From positions 1 to 58,464 of IMG/VR virus record IMGVR_UViG_3300021964_000073: 58,464 nucleotides of DNA; one strand, written 5' to 3'. Both the position numbers and the translations under genes were made by a program. The stretch comes from a virus. Below are positions 25,255 to 32,498 of this stretch, one piece after another; position 1 is the stretch's first letter; each line of letters starts with the position of its first letter. Under the pieces are notes generated by a model. That model was given only the letters and a program-made list of their open reading frames with translations. It was not told where the DNA came from and did no database searches.

Positions 25255-25783
25255 TAGTTACTCCTAAGTGTTTGTATGATTGTTGTACACACTTAGCCTG
25301 ATAAAAACAATCAGCTAGTGCGTTATGTAGTTCTTCTTGTATTGCTTTTCGTGGATCACTCGGCATCATAGCAAACAGTGTACGACTGTCTCTAATCTGC
25401 CAATAATTCCACGGAGTAGGCTTTTGTATATTTTTATAAAAGTCCTGCAATATAACAAAGTCGAATGTTGGACCTTGACACCAAATATAGTCTAGTCCTA
25501 CACACCATTTATTAAGTTGTTTGGCTAGACTATCACATGTTACACGCTCATGATCTCCAAACGCTTCGTCTTGTATTGATTGGCTTTGCTTACCCCACCA
25601 TGCTAACGTATTCTCGTCAATAGTTCTATTATAAACTTCTGACTGTTCTTCTACATCAGCTCTTAGGTATAAAGGTGTATGCGGTTCAGAATCACTAAAA
25701 GGATCAAACTTGATAGCACCAAGTGTCATAATAACACTATCAGGTTCAACACCTAGTGTTTCTAAGTCAATCATCCCGTGCAT
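25244..25783 (-). CDS. dexA: DEDDh 3'-5' exonuclease (DexA-like)
   Basis: 179 residues. The DEDD acidic residues are visible: MIDLETLG (Asp and Glu), GPTFDFVILQDF (Asp), and LHNALADCFYQA with the His and final Asp of the DEDDh type. T4 DexA and relatives degrade single-stranded DNA 3' to 5'. The start ATG overlaps the stop of the 54-codon gene (TAATG at 25781-25785). Confidence 0.82.
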   Translation of the reverse strand: MHGMIDLETLGVEPDSVIMTLGAIKFDPFSDSEPHTPLYLRADVEEQSEVYNRTIDENTLAWWGKQSQSIQDEAFGDHERVTCDSLAKQLNKWCVGLDYIWCQGPTFDFVILQDFYKNIQKPTPWNYWQIRDSRTLFAMMPSDPRKAIQEELHNALADCFYQAKCVQQSYKHLGVTNGR

Positions 25784-25947
25784 TATGGTTGCCTCTTATT
25801 CTCTTGTCCGATACCCATTAATATGAGTAATACATAAAGTATAGGCCACGCCCATCCTGTTAGTTCATTTGTGATATGAAGGTACATTAGAACAACGCCT
25901 GTTAGACCGGCTGTTCCTAAACCTGTTAATTGTGTTGGTAATTTCAT
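25783..25947 (-). CDS. 54-aa membrane peptide
   Basis: A 54-codon gene beginning MKLPTQLTGLGTAGLTGVVL with two hydrophobic stretches (the second is WAWPILYVLLILMGIG). AAGGAG is placed before the ATG. It is the first gene after the promoter at 25972-26000 and leads the long dexA-to-thyX operon. Confidence 0.65.
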   Translation of the reverse strand: MKLPTQLTGLGTAGLTGVVLMYLHITNELTGWAWPILYVLLILMGIGQENKRQP

Positions 25948-25971
25948 AAAAACTCCTTATACATATATCAT

Positions 25972-26000
25972 ATTATACGATAAAATGTATAAGAAGTCAA
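25972..26000 (-). promoter_or_regulatory. Sigma70 promoter for the dexA-44-fdxA-halogenase-thyX operon
   Basis: Minus strand TTGACT, 17 bases, TATAAT, 25 bases before the first ATG. The operon it drives appears to run without a break to the terminator at 20730-20750. Confidence 0.82.
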
Positions 26001-26176
26001 GTACTATTTGCTCTAAATCTTTCGTAGGCTTTCCAAAGTTCCCATGTTACATACAGAATAGTGGCTGATACAAAGCCACCTCCCATTAATGTTACTAATA
26101 TTAATACTTGGAATACTTTGGCGAATATTGCTACAACTAAGAAGTCATACCATTCAAAGTCATTAAAGATCTCCAT
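25997..26176 (-). CDS. Small membrane protein
   Basis: 59 residues from the ATG at 26176 (a frame from 26215 would extend further into mazG). MEIFNDFEWYDFLVVAIFAK then VLILVTLMGGGFVSATILYV gives about two membrane spans. Function is unknown. Confidence 0.5.
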   Translation of the reverse strand: MEIFNDFEWYDFLVVAIFAKVFQVLILVTLMGGGFVSATILYVTWELWKAYERFRANST

Positions 26177-26582
26177 CTTTTCTATTCTCTGAATAGTGTA
26201 CATCAAACTCGCCACCTGGGTAACGTGCTTTTAGTTTGTTTACGTTTTCTTCGATTACTTCGTTAGGGTCCAAACTAAGGCTCCGGCAAGCAGTAATCCA
26301 ATACCACATAATATCGCCAAGTTCTCGTTTACAATGAAATATAGTTTCATCGTCCATAGGTTTACCTTGGAAGATACATTTTTTAACAATTTCTGCAAAT
26401 TCGCCTCCTTCACTGGCAATGCCAATTGCGCCTGTCATCAATGACGCCGCATTTACTTTCATTTTACTTTCAACAGTTTCAATATCAATCATACGATTAT
26501 ACATCTGCATACTTGACATTGATTCGTTGCTAGTTACTTCTTTTACAAAGTCTTTGTATTTGTTTAAATCTACGTTACTCAA
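26163..26582 (-). CDS. mazG: MazG-like nucleotide pyrophosphohydrolase
   Basis: 139 residues of the all-alpha NTP pyrophosphatase family. The metal-binding helices are visible as GIASEGGEFAEIVKK and ELGDIMWYW (EExxE...ExxD pattern). MazG-like enzymes hydrolyse (d)NTPs to monophosphates and are common in marine phages. The start is TTG at 26582 with AGAGG upstream; no closer ATG fits. It follows the GroES-like gene. Confidence 0.83.
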   Translation of the reverse strand: MSNVDLNKYKDFVKEVTSNESMSSMQMYNRMIDIETVESKMKVNAASLMTGAIGIASEGGEFAEIVKKCIFQGKPMDDETIFHCKRELGDIMWYWITACRSLSLDPNEVIEENVNKLKARYPGGEFDVHYSENRKDGDL

Positions 26583-26593
26583 TTTTACCTCTA

Positions 26594-26989
26594 TTAATTT
26601 GCGCCAAAGTCTTCTGGACGTATGTCTGCTGGGCCATCTGAATATGTAATGCCCATGTTCACGTCTTCTGGTTTAGTATCAGATACAGCAAGCACTGATT
26701 CTTTTTCAACCATACGCAACGTAAGATCTCCGTCATCTGAATCCATATCTAAACCACGTGTCCAACGACCGTGTTCAATTAGAATCCAATCACCTACTTT
26801 ATAGTCGTCTTTGTTACGAGGACCTATAGAGTAGACTCTACCCCAACGTGGGTAAATGCCTCGAGTTTGGCCATTATCGTCTCCGATAATAAGTCCACTC
26901 TTTGTTTTTTGTTCTCCGAAGTGCATATCACTTACAAGCACTCGATCACCTATTGCCTTAAGTGTGCCTTTAAATTTATTAATAGCCAT
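26594..26989 (-). CDS. 31: Co-chaperonin, GroES/gp31-like
   Basis: 131 residues. AIGDRVLVSDMHFGEQKTKS followed by GLIIGDD is the GroES start with its mobile loop region, and GRVYSIGPRNKDDYKVGDW and ILIEHGRW match the GroES beta-barrel strands. T4 gp31 replaces host GroES to fold the capsid protein. It shares TAATG with the upstream gene. A C-terminal extension of about 30 residues goes beyond host GroES. Confidence 0.82.
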   Translation of the reverse strand: MAINKFKGTLKAIGDRVLVSDMHFGEQKTKSGLIIGDDNGQTRGIYPRWGRVYSIGPRNKDDYKVGDWILIEHGRWTRGLDMDSDDGDLTLRMVEKESVLAVSDTKPEDVNMGITYSDGPADIRPEDFGAN

Positions 26990-27390
26990 TAGTCACCTTT
27001 TTTCACAAAATTGCCGTCTGCGTCTTCAACCCATTCGTCTTCAACTTTAGCTTCTGCTTTAGTTTGTCCGGCTTTACGAGCTGGTGCTTTTTTTGTTGGA
27101 GCATCGTCAACCATTTCACTTACTGGTTCTGGTGCTTCAGCTTCTTGTTCTTTTGCTTTTACTGGTGCATCATCTGGTACAGGCATTGGATTATCTTCAT
27201 AGAAACTTTGTAAAACATCTTCACGTTTCTTAATAATCTTACCACCTGGTCCTAATTCGTCACCACGTGCATTTACTCTTGCGTTACCTACTGCTTGAGT
27301 AAGTTCGTTACGCTGACGTAATAAGTCCATATCTACTGCTTTACCTTGCATAGTTTTGTACTGTTTACGTCCTGTTTGTTTTAGAGCCAT
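26989..27390 (-). CDS. Disordered conserved phage protein
   Basis: 133 residues. The N-terminal half (MALKQTGRKQYKTMQGKAVD, then ELTQAVGNARVNARGDELGPG) resembles a conserved protein of marine T4-like phages; the second half is Ala/Pro/Lys/Glu-rich and probably disordered. GGAGAA precedes the ATG. Role unknown. Confidence 0.6.
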   Translation of the reverse strand: MALKQTGRKQYKTMQGKAVDMDLLRQRNELTQAVGNARVNARGDELGPGGKIIKKREDVLQSFYEDNPMPVPDDAPVKAKEQEAEAPEPVSEMVDDAPTKKAPARKAGQTKAEAKVEDEWVEDADGNFVKKGD

Positions 27391-27418
27391 ATTTTTTCTC
27401 CTTTAGTTATAATACTAC

Positions 27419-27973
27419 TTATCTCAAGAACTCATGCCAGTCCAGGCCATATTGGATTGAGTCTATTTTGTGTACTCCTATTAAATATAGCACATATGAT
27501 GCTACACTTGATCCACGTCCTACACCCCATACAATATCATTCTCACGCATAAAGTCTACAAGATAGATCATATACTGTAATAATGGATACATACCACGCT
27601 TTTCAAATTCGATAAGTTCTTCGGTTACTCTAATCCATTCATACGTATGTGTTTCTTTAACATCATCTGTTTGATATTTTTCCATTAATTTTTCTTCAAG
27701 CCATTTATTAGGATTAATAGCCTTGTATGCATCGGGCATAAACCATTCACTTTGACATACACCGTCAAAAGTCTTTTGATCTACATCTAATGGAATATAC
27801 TTTTGTAGTTTGCTAAGGCCTTGTTCTTCCATAGCCTCATTAAACTTGTCTACATCATCGTTGGCATCACATAATACCACATGGACTTTATCTGCATGAC
27901 CACTATAGATCATATCGATTAAGTCTTTGTTTGTAAATCGCGGAATCCCGAGAGAGTCTGTTTTCATAATCAT
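27419..27973 (-). CDS. Orphan DNA polymerase III alpha-like fragment
   Basis: 184 residues. The C-terminus IVWGVGRGSSVASYVLYLIG followed by VHKIDSIQYGLDWHEFLR matches the PolIII-alpha (C family) palm region GPGRGSxxGS...IDPxxxxLxFERFLN, but the protein stops exactly there, before the catalytic PDxDxD. It therefore cannot be a polymerase. It may bind dNTPs or DNA, or regulate replication. Similar stand-alone genes occur in marine T4-like phages. The ATG at 27973 has no Shine-Dalgarno; its promoter -10 ends six bases upstream, so the mRNA is probably leaderless. Confidence 0.75.
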   Translation of the reverse strand: MIMKTDSLGIPRFTNKDLIDMIYSGHADKVHVVLCDANDDVDKFNEAMEEQGLSKLQKYIPLDVDQKTFDGVCQSEWFMPDAYKAINPNKWLEEKLMEKYQTDDVKETHTYEWIRVTEELIEFEKRGMYPLLQYMIYLVDFMRENDIVWGVGRGSSVASYVLYLIGVHKIDSIQYGLDWHEFLR

Positions 27974-27979
27974 ACTTGT

Positions 27980-28008
27980 ATTTTAACTGATATTAATCAG
28001 ATTGTCAA
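27980..28008 (-). promoter_or_regulatory. Sigma70 promoter at leaderless distance
   Basis: Minus strand TTGACA, 17 bases, TAAAAT, six bases, ATG (27973). The expected transcript start falls on the A of ATG. The promoter overlaps the end of the upstream late gene. Confidence 0.75.
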
Positions 28009-28213
28009 GATCTTTATTGTCATTATCTTGATTTAATTTTTGTTTTGCTAGTTTTACCTGCAATTCAGTCTTATATATGTCAAGAAATGTAGCAATTTGA
28101 TCTCTAACTTGTGGATTTGCAGTCGAGTGGTATTTTCTAGACAATTCCAAAATCTTTTGTTCAACTTGTGGTATTGTTAAATCTTCTAGTTCAGGCTGAA
28201 ATGGATGAAACAT
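27983..28213 (-). CDS. Small helical protein
   Basis: 76 residues, charged and helical (PQVEQKILELSRKYHSTANP, then TELQVKLAKQKLNQDNDN). It shares TAATG with the fibre-like gene upstream, so it is probably a late product. No function recognised. Confidence 0.55.
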   Translation of the reverse strand: MFHPFQPELEDLTIPQVEQKILELSRKYHSTANPQVRDQIATFLDIYKTELQVKLAKQKLNQDNDNKDLDNLINIS

Positions 28214-28788
28214 TATGCTGGCGCCGTGAACGTACCTTTGTATTCTGCAAATATAGTAGTGCCACCATCAATTGTCATGAAGTTGATAATAGTATAATCT
28301 GCATCACTACCAATTACAGTTGTATTATTTGATGTAGGCCAGTTTGTATCAACTTTAATACTACCGCCAGATTCAACTGCCCATGTAACTGTTCGATTTG
28401 ATCCGTCATTCAATAGCATTACGGTTAGTTTACCTACTTTTGCCGCCGCTGGCCAATCAGACAATGTAAGTGTTAGGTCTGCACCGATGGAGAATGTTTG
28501 AATATTTCCGTTTGCAAAACTTACGTTTTGTCCCGAGTTAATTGTACCACCTGGATATAATGTTTCAGTGTTAGCAATTAAGTCAGCACCTGTAATTTGA
28601 TTACCAAAGAAATTGTTGTTTGCATTTGTTTTAGCAGTATTGTCTTGTAATGATTCTATTTCAGCTTTTGCACTTACAAAGTTATTTTTAACAGTTGCAA
28701 AGTTATCTCTAAAACCTTGTGAATCGTTATCAACTCCTGCTACAGGATAAGATTCGTTTATGTTAGTTGTGTTTATATTACTGGCCAT
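28213..28788 (-). CDS. Fibre-like virion protein
   Basis: 191 residues, rich in Asn, Thr and Gly. The N-terminus holds the module YPVAGVDNDSQGFRDNFATV, a relative of the N-terminal module shared by three other tail genes here (31819, 36901, 37374). The C-terminal half has beta-strand repeats of fibre type. A late promoter lies 19 bases upstream. Confidence 0.7.
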   Translation of the reverse strand: MASNINTTNINESYPVAGVDNDSQGFRDNFATVKNNFVSAKAEIESLQDNTAKTNANNNFFGNQITGADLIANTETLYPGGTINSGQNVSFANGNIQTFSIGADLTLTLSDWPAAAKVGKLTVMLLNDGSNRTVTWAVESGGSIKVDTNWPTSNNTTVIGSDADYTIINFMTIDGGTTIFAEYKGTFTAPA

Positions 28789-28806
28789 ATTATTTGTTCT
28801 CCATTA

Positions 28807-28814
28807 GTATTTAT
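28807..28814 (-). promoter_or_regulatory. T4-type late promoter
   Basis: Minus strand GATAAATAC, 19 bases before the ATG at 28788; it lies just before the coding end of the 999-residue gene. Confidence 0.65.
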
Positions 28815-28819
28815 CGCAG

Positions 28820-31819
28820 TTATACGTTATATTGATAATTTCCGAAAACAATGTATTGCTCTTCGCTGTTACCTTTAGTACTGTCTATTATATATCTATC
28901 TATATCAAAGTCAAGTACTTTAAAGTCAAAACCGCTGTTTTTGATATTTAATAATATATCGGCACTTGTTCCGGGTTTACAATAGCATAACGGAACAGCC
29001 GGCACAAATCCTAGTGTACCTTGTCCTAGAGTTTGTTGTGTACGCATCCAAAGTGGTAAAAACTCTCTTTCAGTATCACCTACTTGTTTTATTCTGTTAC
29101 GCATATTTGTAATATTTGTAAGATATCTAAATTGGTCTTTTGACTGACTTGCATTAACACCTTGTGTATCTGCTTTAATAGTATTTGTATTGGGTCTAAA
29201 TCTATAAGGTTCTGCAGGGTCTCCTGGCAAAATTGAATTACTATTAAACTGTGTACTGCCGTCATTACTAAACACAACTACAGATCCAGTTGTTGTTACA
29301 AATTGTTCACCTTCTCTAGTAACAATGATCAACGAGTCGTCTACAGATGGAACACTAAGAGTTGCACCCCTACCTAATATTTCTAATCCAGATCGTCCTG
29401 TACCAATGCCGCTATTATCATCTTTTTCTTCGACATTAACACTGTCGACTGTTATACTTTGATTATTTGATATCTTAATTTTATTTTTAGATCTTCCGAT
29501 TGTAGGTTCTGCTGGATCAATTATCTCTACATAAACTACTTCGTATACTATATCATTACTGCCACGTGCAGTTGCTTTTGCAGTTTTTACAGAACCAAAT
29601 CTAAATCGTTTTCTTTTGTGATTTAATCCTGCCGCGCCTATATAGGTTTCTATTTCTTTAGTTTCAATGCCTGCATATGCTAACATTTTTAAATTAGTTT
29701 GTAATCCAAACTGTGAATCATTAGGTCTGTAAATACTTGCTGGAGTAAAGATGTTTGGATTAGATATAAACTGATTGAATAAATTTTTATTTTGTTCTTT
29801 CATCAACGGACGCATACTTAAATTACTGTACAATGTATCATCAGGATCAATTGTACTTAAAGTAAATTGTCTTTCAATAGCACTAAATCCAAATTGGTCT
29901 TGGGCTCGTATAGTAAATGTATATTTTCTATCAATAGTAGTTTCAGAACCATCAAATGTTGTTGTTTTATTATCAAATACTGTTAATCCAAGATTTTCAA
30001 CAGTACCAAACTGTGTAATTTTACCTACTATTTCTCCGTCAATAGCTAAACTTAATCCAGGAGGTAGTTTGCCACTTACTAATGTATAAAATAATTTTCC
30101 ATCAGGCACGTTTGTACTTGCTTTTACACCTAATGTACTAATAAAATTTGCTCTTAGTGTTCCAAGATTTTCAGCAGTTAGCCATGAAATAGTACTTTCA
30201 ACTTCACCTAATAGTTTTACAGTAAATGTTTTTTCACTTTCTACAGTATCTGCTTCACTATTAGTAGTTTGTACAAAGAATGTTGTACCTCTTGGTATTA
30301 CTGTACCATAATAAATTTTTGTATATTCTGTAATGTCTTGTGCTAGTGTGCCGTCGATATTAATAATACCGTAATCAACTCCGTCAATAGTTTCAACTTC
30401 TAATCCTTCAAACTTATGTGATGTTGCACCGTCATAGTATACACCCGAAATATCAGTTGTAGTAGGATTATAAACTTTAATACGTCCTGCACCTGTAAGG
30501 TTATCTGCTGTTGCTAAAAAATAAGTTGAACTTTTTAAAGGCTCAGTCAATTCTACAGTATCAAAATCGTTACTTTGTGTGCCAGTTAAAATGTTTGCAT
30601 ACGTTTGACTTTTTGTACTAAGTCTTGGTAGACTTAACAACGTATCTAAATTAATAACTTTTGTAATTTTTACAAACTTTGTTCCGCCTAGTACCGGAGC
30701 ATCTTCGTATAAATCAAATTGTGTTTCTTCATAATCAATATCTGCAATCTGCCTAATAGCACTGATTGTAAATTTATATTCTCTTGTTATTGCAGGTTGG
30801 TAAGGAACTCGTCCTGCAATTTCACCTGTTCTAGAATCAAGTGCAAGTCCAGGAGGCAATGTACTTTCACTACCATCGTCATTAGTTTGTTTTAATATAT
30901 AACTGATTACACCTGTTGTACTAGCCGGATCATATGTATCTAAAAATAATGTTACATAGTTGTCTGCACGTCTAAATCCTAAATCACCCGGAGTTAACCA
31001 TACTGGCTTTCTTAGGTTTGTATTATCTGCTGTAAACAATCCTGAAGCAACTTGCATAATTGTGTTGTCTGTACGTAAGAAGTCATCACCTACAAGGTAT
31101 AATTGAAACTTACGTTTGGAAACTGTTGTTCCGTCGCTAACACTTACTATGAACTCATAATAGCGATTTAATTTTTTTGGACTACGTGTCGGTGTGTTAA
31201 AATCATAAAATGTTGTATCAAAGAAATAACTATCAAAACCATTAGAGCTTTTAACTCCAAAGTCGAAAGGAAATTCTCCATATGTATTTGTGTCAAAATA
31301 TCCTGTGTTTGCACGATTCTGTAATGCAAGTATAGGTTCAACTGCTCCAACAATCTTACCATCGGTTGTTAATCTTAATCCCGGAGGCAATTCTCCATCT
31401 TCGCTTGCAATCCAATATTCTAAATTTTCACCTGCTTTAAGATCAGGATCTAATACTTCTAATTGAAAATCTACAATACTACTATCTAATACATATGCTT
31501 TGGTGTTTGGTCCCATACCTAAAGCACCTTCAGGTGTTACCCAAGTTGGAGCATCCATGCCATCGATTGTTAGATTAAATGTTCTATCTTGTTTAAAGAT
31601 GCCACTTGTAGCTCTAATACAAAATGTGCTAGTTATACTTCTAGCAACTTCAAAAGGAGTTCCTTCTAATCTATTATTTTCTATTCTTAATCCTGCAGGA
31701 AGTTTACCACTTATTAGTGTTAGTGTAGGAGCGTTTTGAACAGGCAAGGGAATTGATTGGGTTGTGCCTTCTTGAAAAGTCCCAAGATTATATCCTGTTG
31801 CTACTGTCCATAGTTCCAT
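28820..31819 (-). CDS. Large tail-fibre-like protein with putative Ig domains
   Basis: 999 residues. At least four copies of a putative Ig (He_PIG-like) strand motif are visible: SGKLPAGLRIENNRLEG, DGELPPGLRLTTDGKIVG, ESTLPPGLALDSRTGEIAG and SGKLPPGLSLAIDGEIVG, each about 100-250 residues apart. Such domains bind surface polysaccharides or serve as spacers in long fibres. The C-terminus (FGNYQYNV) is unassigned. It shares TAATG with the next upstream gene. Confidence 0.8.
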   Translation of the reverse strand: MELWTVATGYNLGTFQEGTTQSIPLPVQNAPTLTLISGKLPAGLRIENNRLEGTPFEVARSITSTFCIRATSGIFKQDRTFNLTIDGMDAPTWVTPEGALGMGPNTKAYVLDSSIVDFQLEVLDPDLKAGENLEYWIASEDGELPPGLRLTTDGKIVGAVEPILALQNRANTGYFDTNTYGEFPFDFGVKSSNGFDSYFFDTTFYDFNTPTRSPKKLNRYYEFIVSVSDGTTVSKRKFQLYLVGDDFLRTDNTIMQVASGLFTADNTNLRKPVWLTPGDLGFRRADNYVTLFLDTYDPASTTGVISYILKQTNDDGSESTLPPGLALDSRTGEIAGRVPYQPAITREYKFTISAIRQIADIDYEETQFDLYEDAPVLGGTKFVKITKVINLDTLLSLPRLSTKSQTYANILTGTQSNDFDTVELTEPLKSSTYFLATADNLTGAGRIKVYNPTTTDISGVYYDGATSHKFEGLEVETIDGVDYGIINIDGTLAQDITEYTKIYYGTVIPRGTTFFVQTTNSEADTVESEKTFTVKLLGEVESTISWLTAENLGTLRANFISTLGVKASTNVPDGKLFYTLVSGKLPPGLSLAIDGEIVGKITQFGTVENLGLTVFDNKTTTFDGSETTIDRKYTFTIRAQDQFGFSAIERQFTLSTIDPDDTLYSNLSMRPLMKEQNKNLFNQFISNPNIFTPASIYRPNDSQFGLQTNLKMLAYAGIETKEIETYIGAAGLNHKRKRFRFGSVKTAKATARGSNDIVYEVVYVEIIDPAEPTIGRSKNKIKISNNQSITVDSVNVEEKDDNSGIGTGRSGLEILGRGATLSVPSVDDSLIIVTREGEQFVTTTGSVVVFSNDGSTQFNSNSILPGDPAEPYRFRPNTNTIKADTQGVNASQSKDQFRYLTNITNMRNRIKQVGDTEREFLPLWMRTQQTLGQGTLGFVPAVPLCYCKPGTSADILLNIKNSGFDFKVLDFDIDRYIIDSTKGNSEEQYIVFGNYQYNV

Positions 31820-32496
31820 TAAATATCACCTAAGTCTACATTTAGTTGATTCGGGCTTACATAAGTTCCAAAGTCAACATCGGTTGTTGCTTCAATAAAT
31901 TCAATAAAATTTGTTGCTACTTTGTTAATATCACCAAAATCAAAACCTTTAACAAAACTTTGTATGCCATCAACTTCACGCATGTCTACACCGAACACTG
32001 TAGTTCGTACATCCCCGGAACCTGTAATATTAAATCCGTTTGTGTCTAAGTTATTACCTAAGCGTGGATTTGAGTCTGATTGTAATACTGTTTGACTTGC
32101 TATAGTAACACTATTATCTGTGACAGTTGTTGTTACGTTTGAACCGCCTGCTATAGTAAGTGCAGAATTAGATTGATCAAGTGTACTATTACCTGTATCA
32201 GCAATAACACTTATTCCATTTAATCCTGTTGCAGTTGAGCTTATTGTAATACCATTTGCAGTTGCAACTAATGTAGTTCCTGATCCTGCAATTATTTTTT
32301 TAAATTGTAAGTCAGCATTAACTCTTTGTGCAAATATACCTTCACCTGAACTACCTAAGTTACTAGCAGTTGTTGCTTCGACTATGCGATTGTCTAATTC
32401 TGAAAAGTTACTATTTGCTTTAGTAAACGCTTCTCTTAGATCATCTCCGCTACCGTCGTTTGCAACAGTTCCTATGTTAATTGTTTTTATTGCCAT
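31819..32496 (-). CDS. Fibre protein with shared N-terminal module
   Basis: 225 residues. MAIKTINIGTVANDGSGDDL then REAFTKANSNFSELDNR is the module also found at 36901-37374 and 37374-43937. The rest is low-complexity Thr/Asn/Gly/Ala beta-repeat of fibre type. A late promoter variant (32514-32521) lies 18 bases upstream. Confidence 0.75.
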   Translation of the reverse strand: MAIKTINIGTVANDGSGDDLREAFTKANSNFSELDNRIVEATTASNLGSSGEGIFAQRVNADLQFKKIIAGSGTTLVATANGITISSTATGLNGISVIADTGNSTLDQSNSALTIAGGSNVTTTVTDNSVTIASQTVLQSDSNPRLGNNLDTNGFNITGSGDVRTTVFGVDMREVDGIQSFVKGFDFGDINKVATNFIEFIEATTDVDFGTYVSPNQLNVDLGDI

Positions 32497-32498
32497 CT

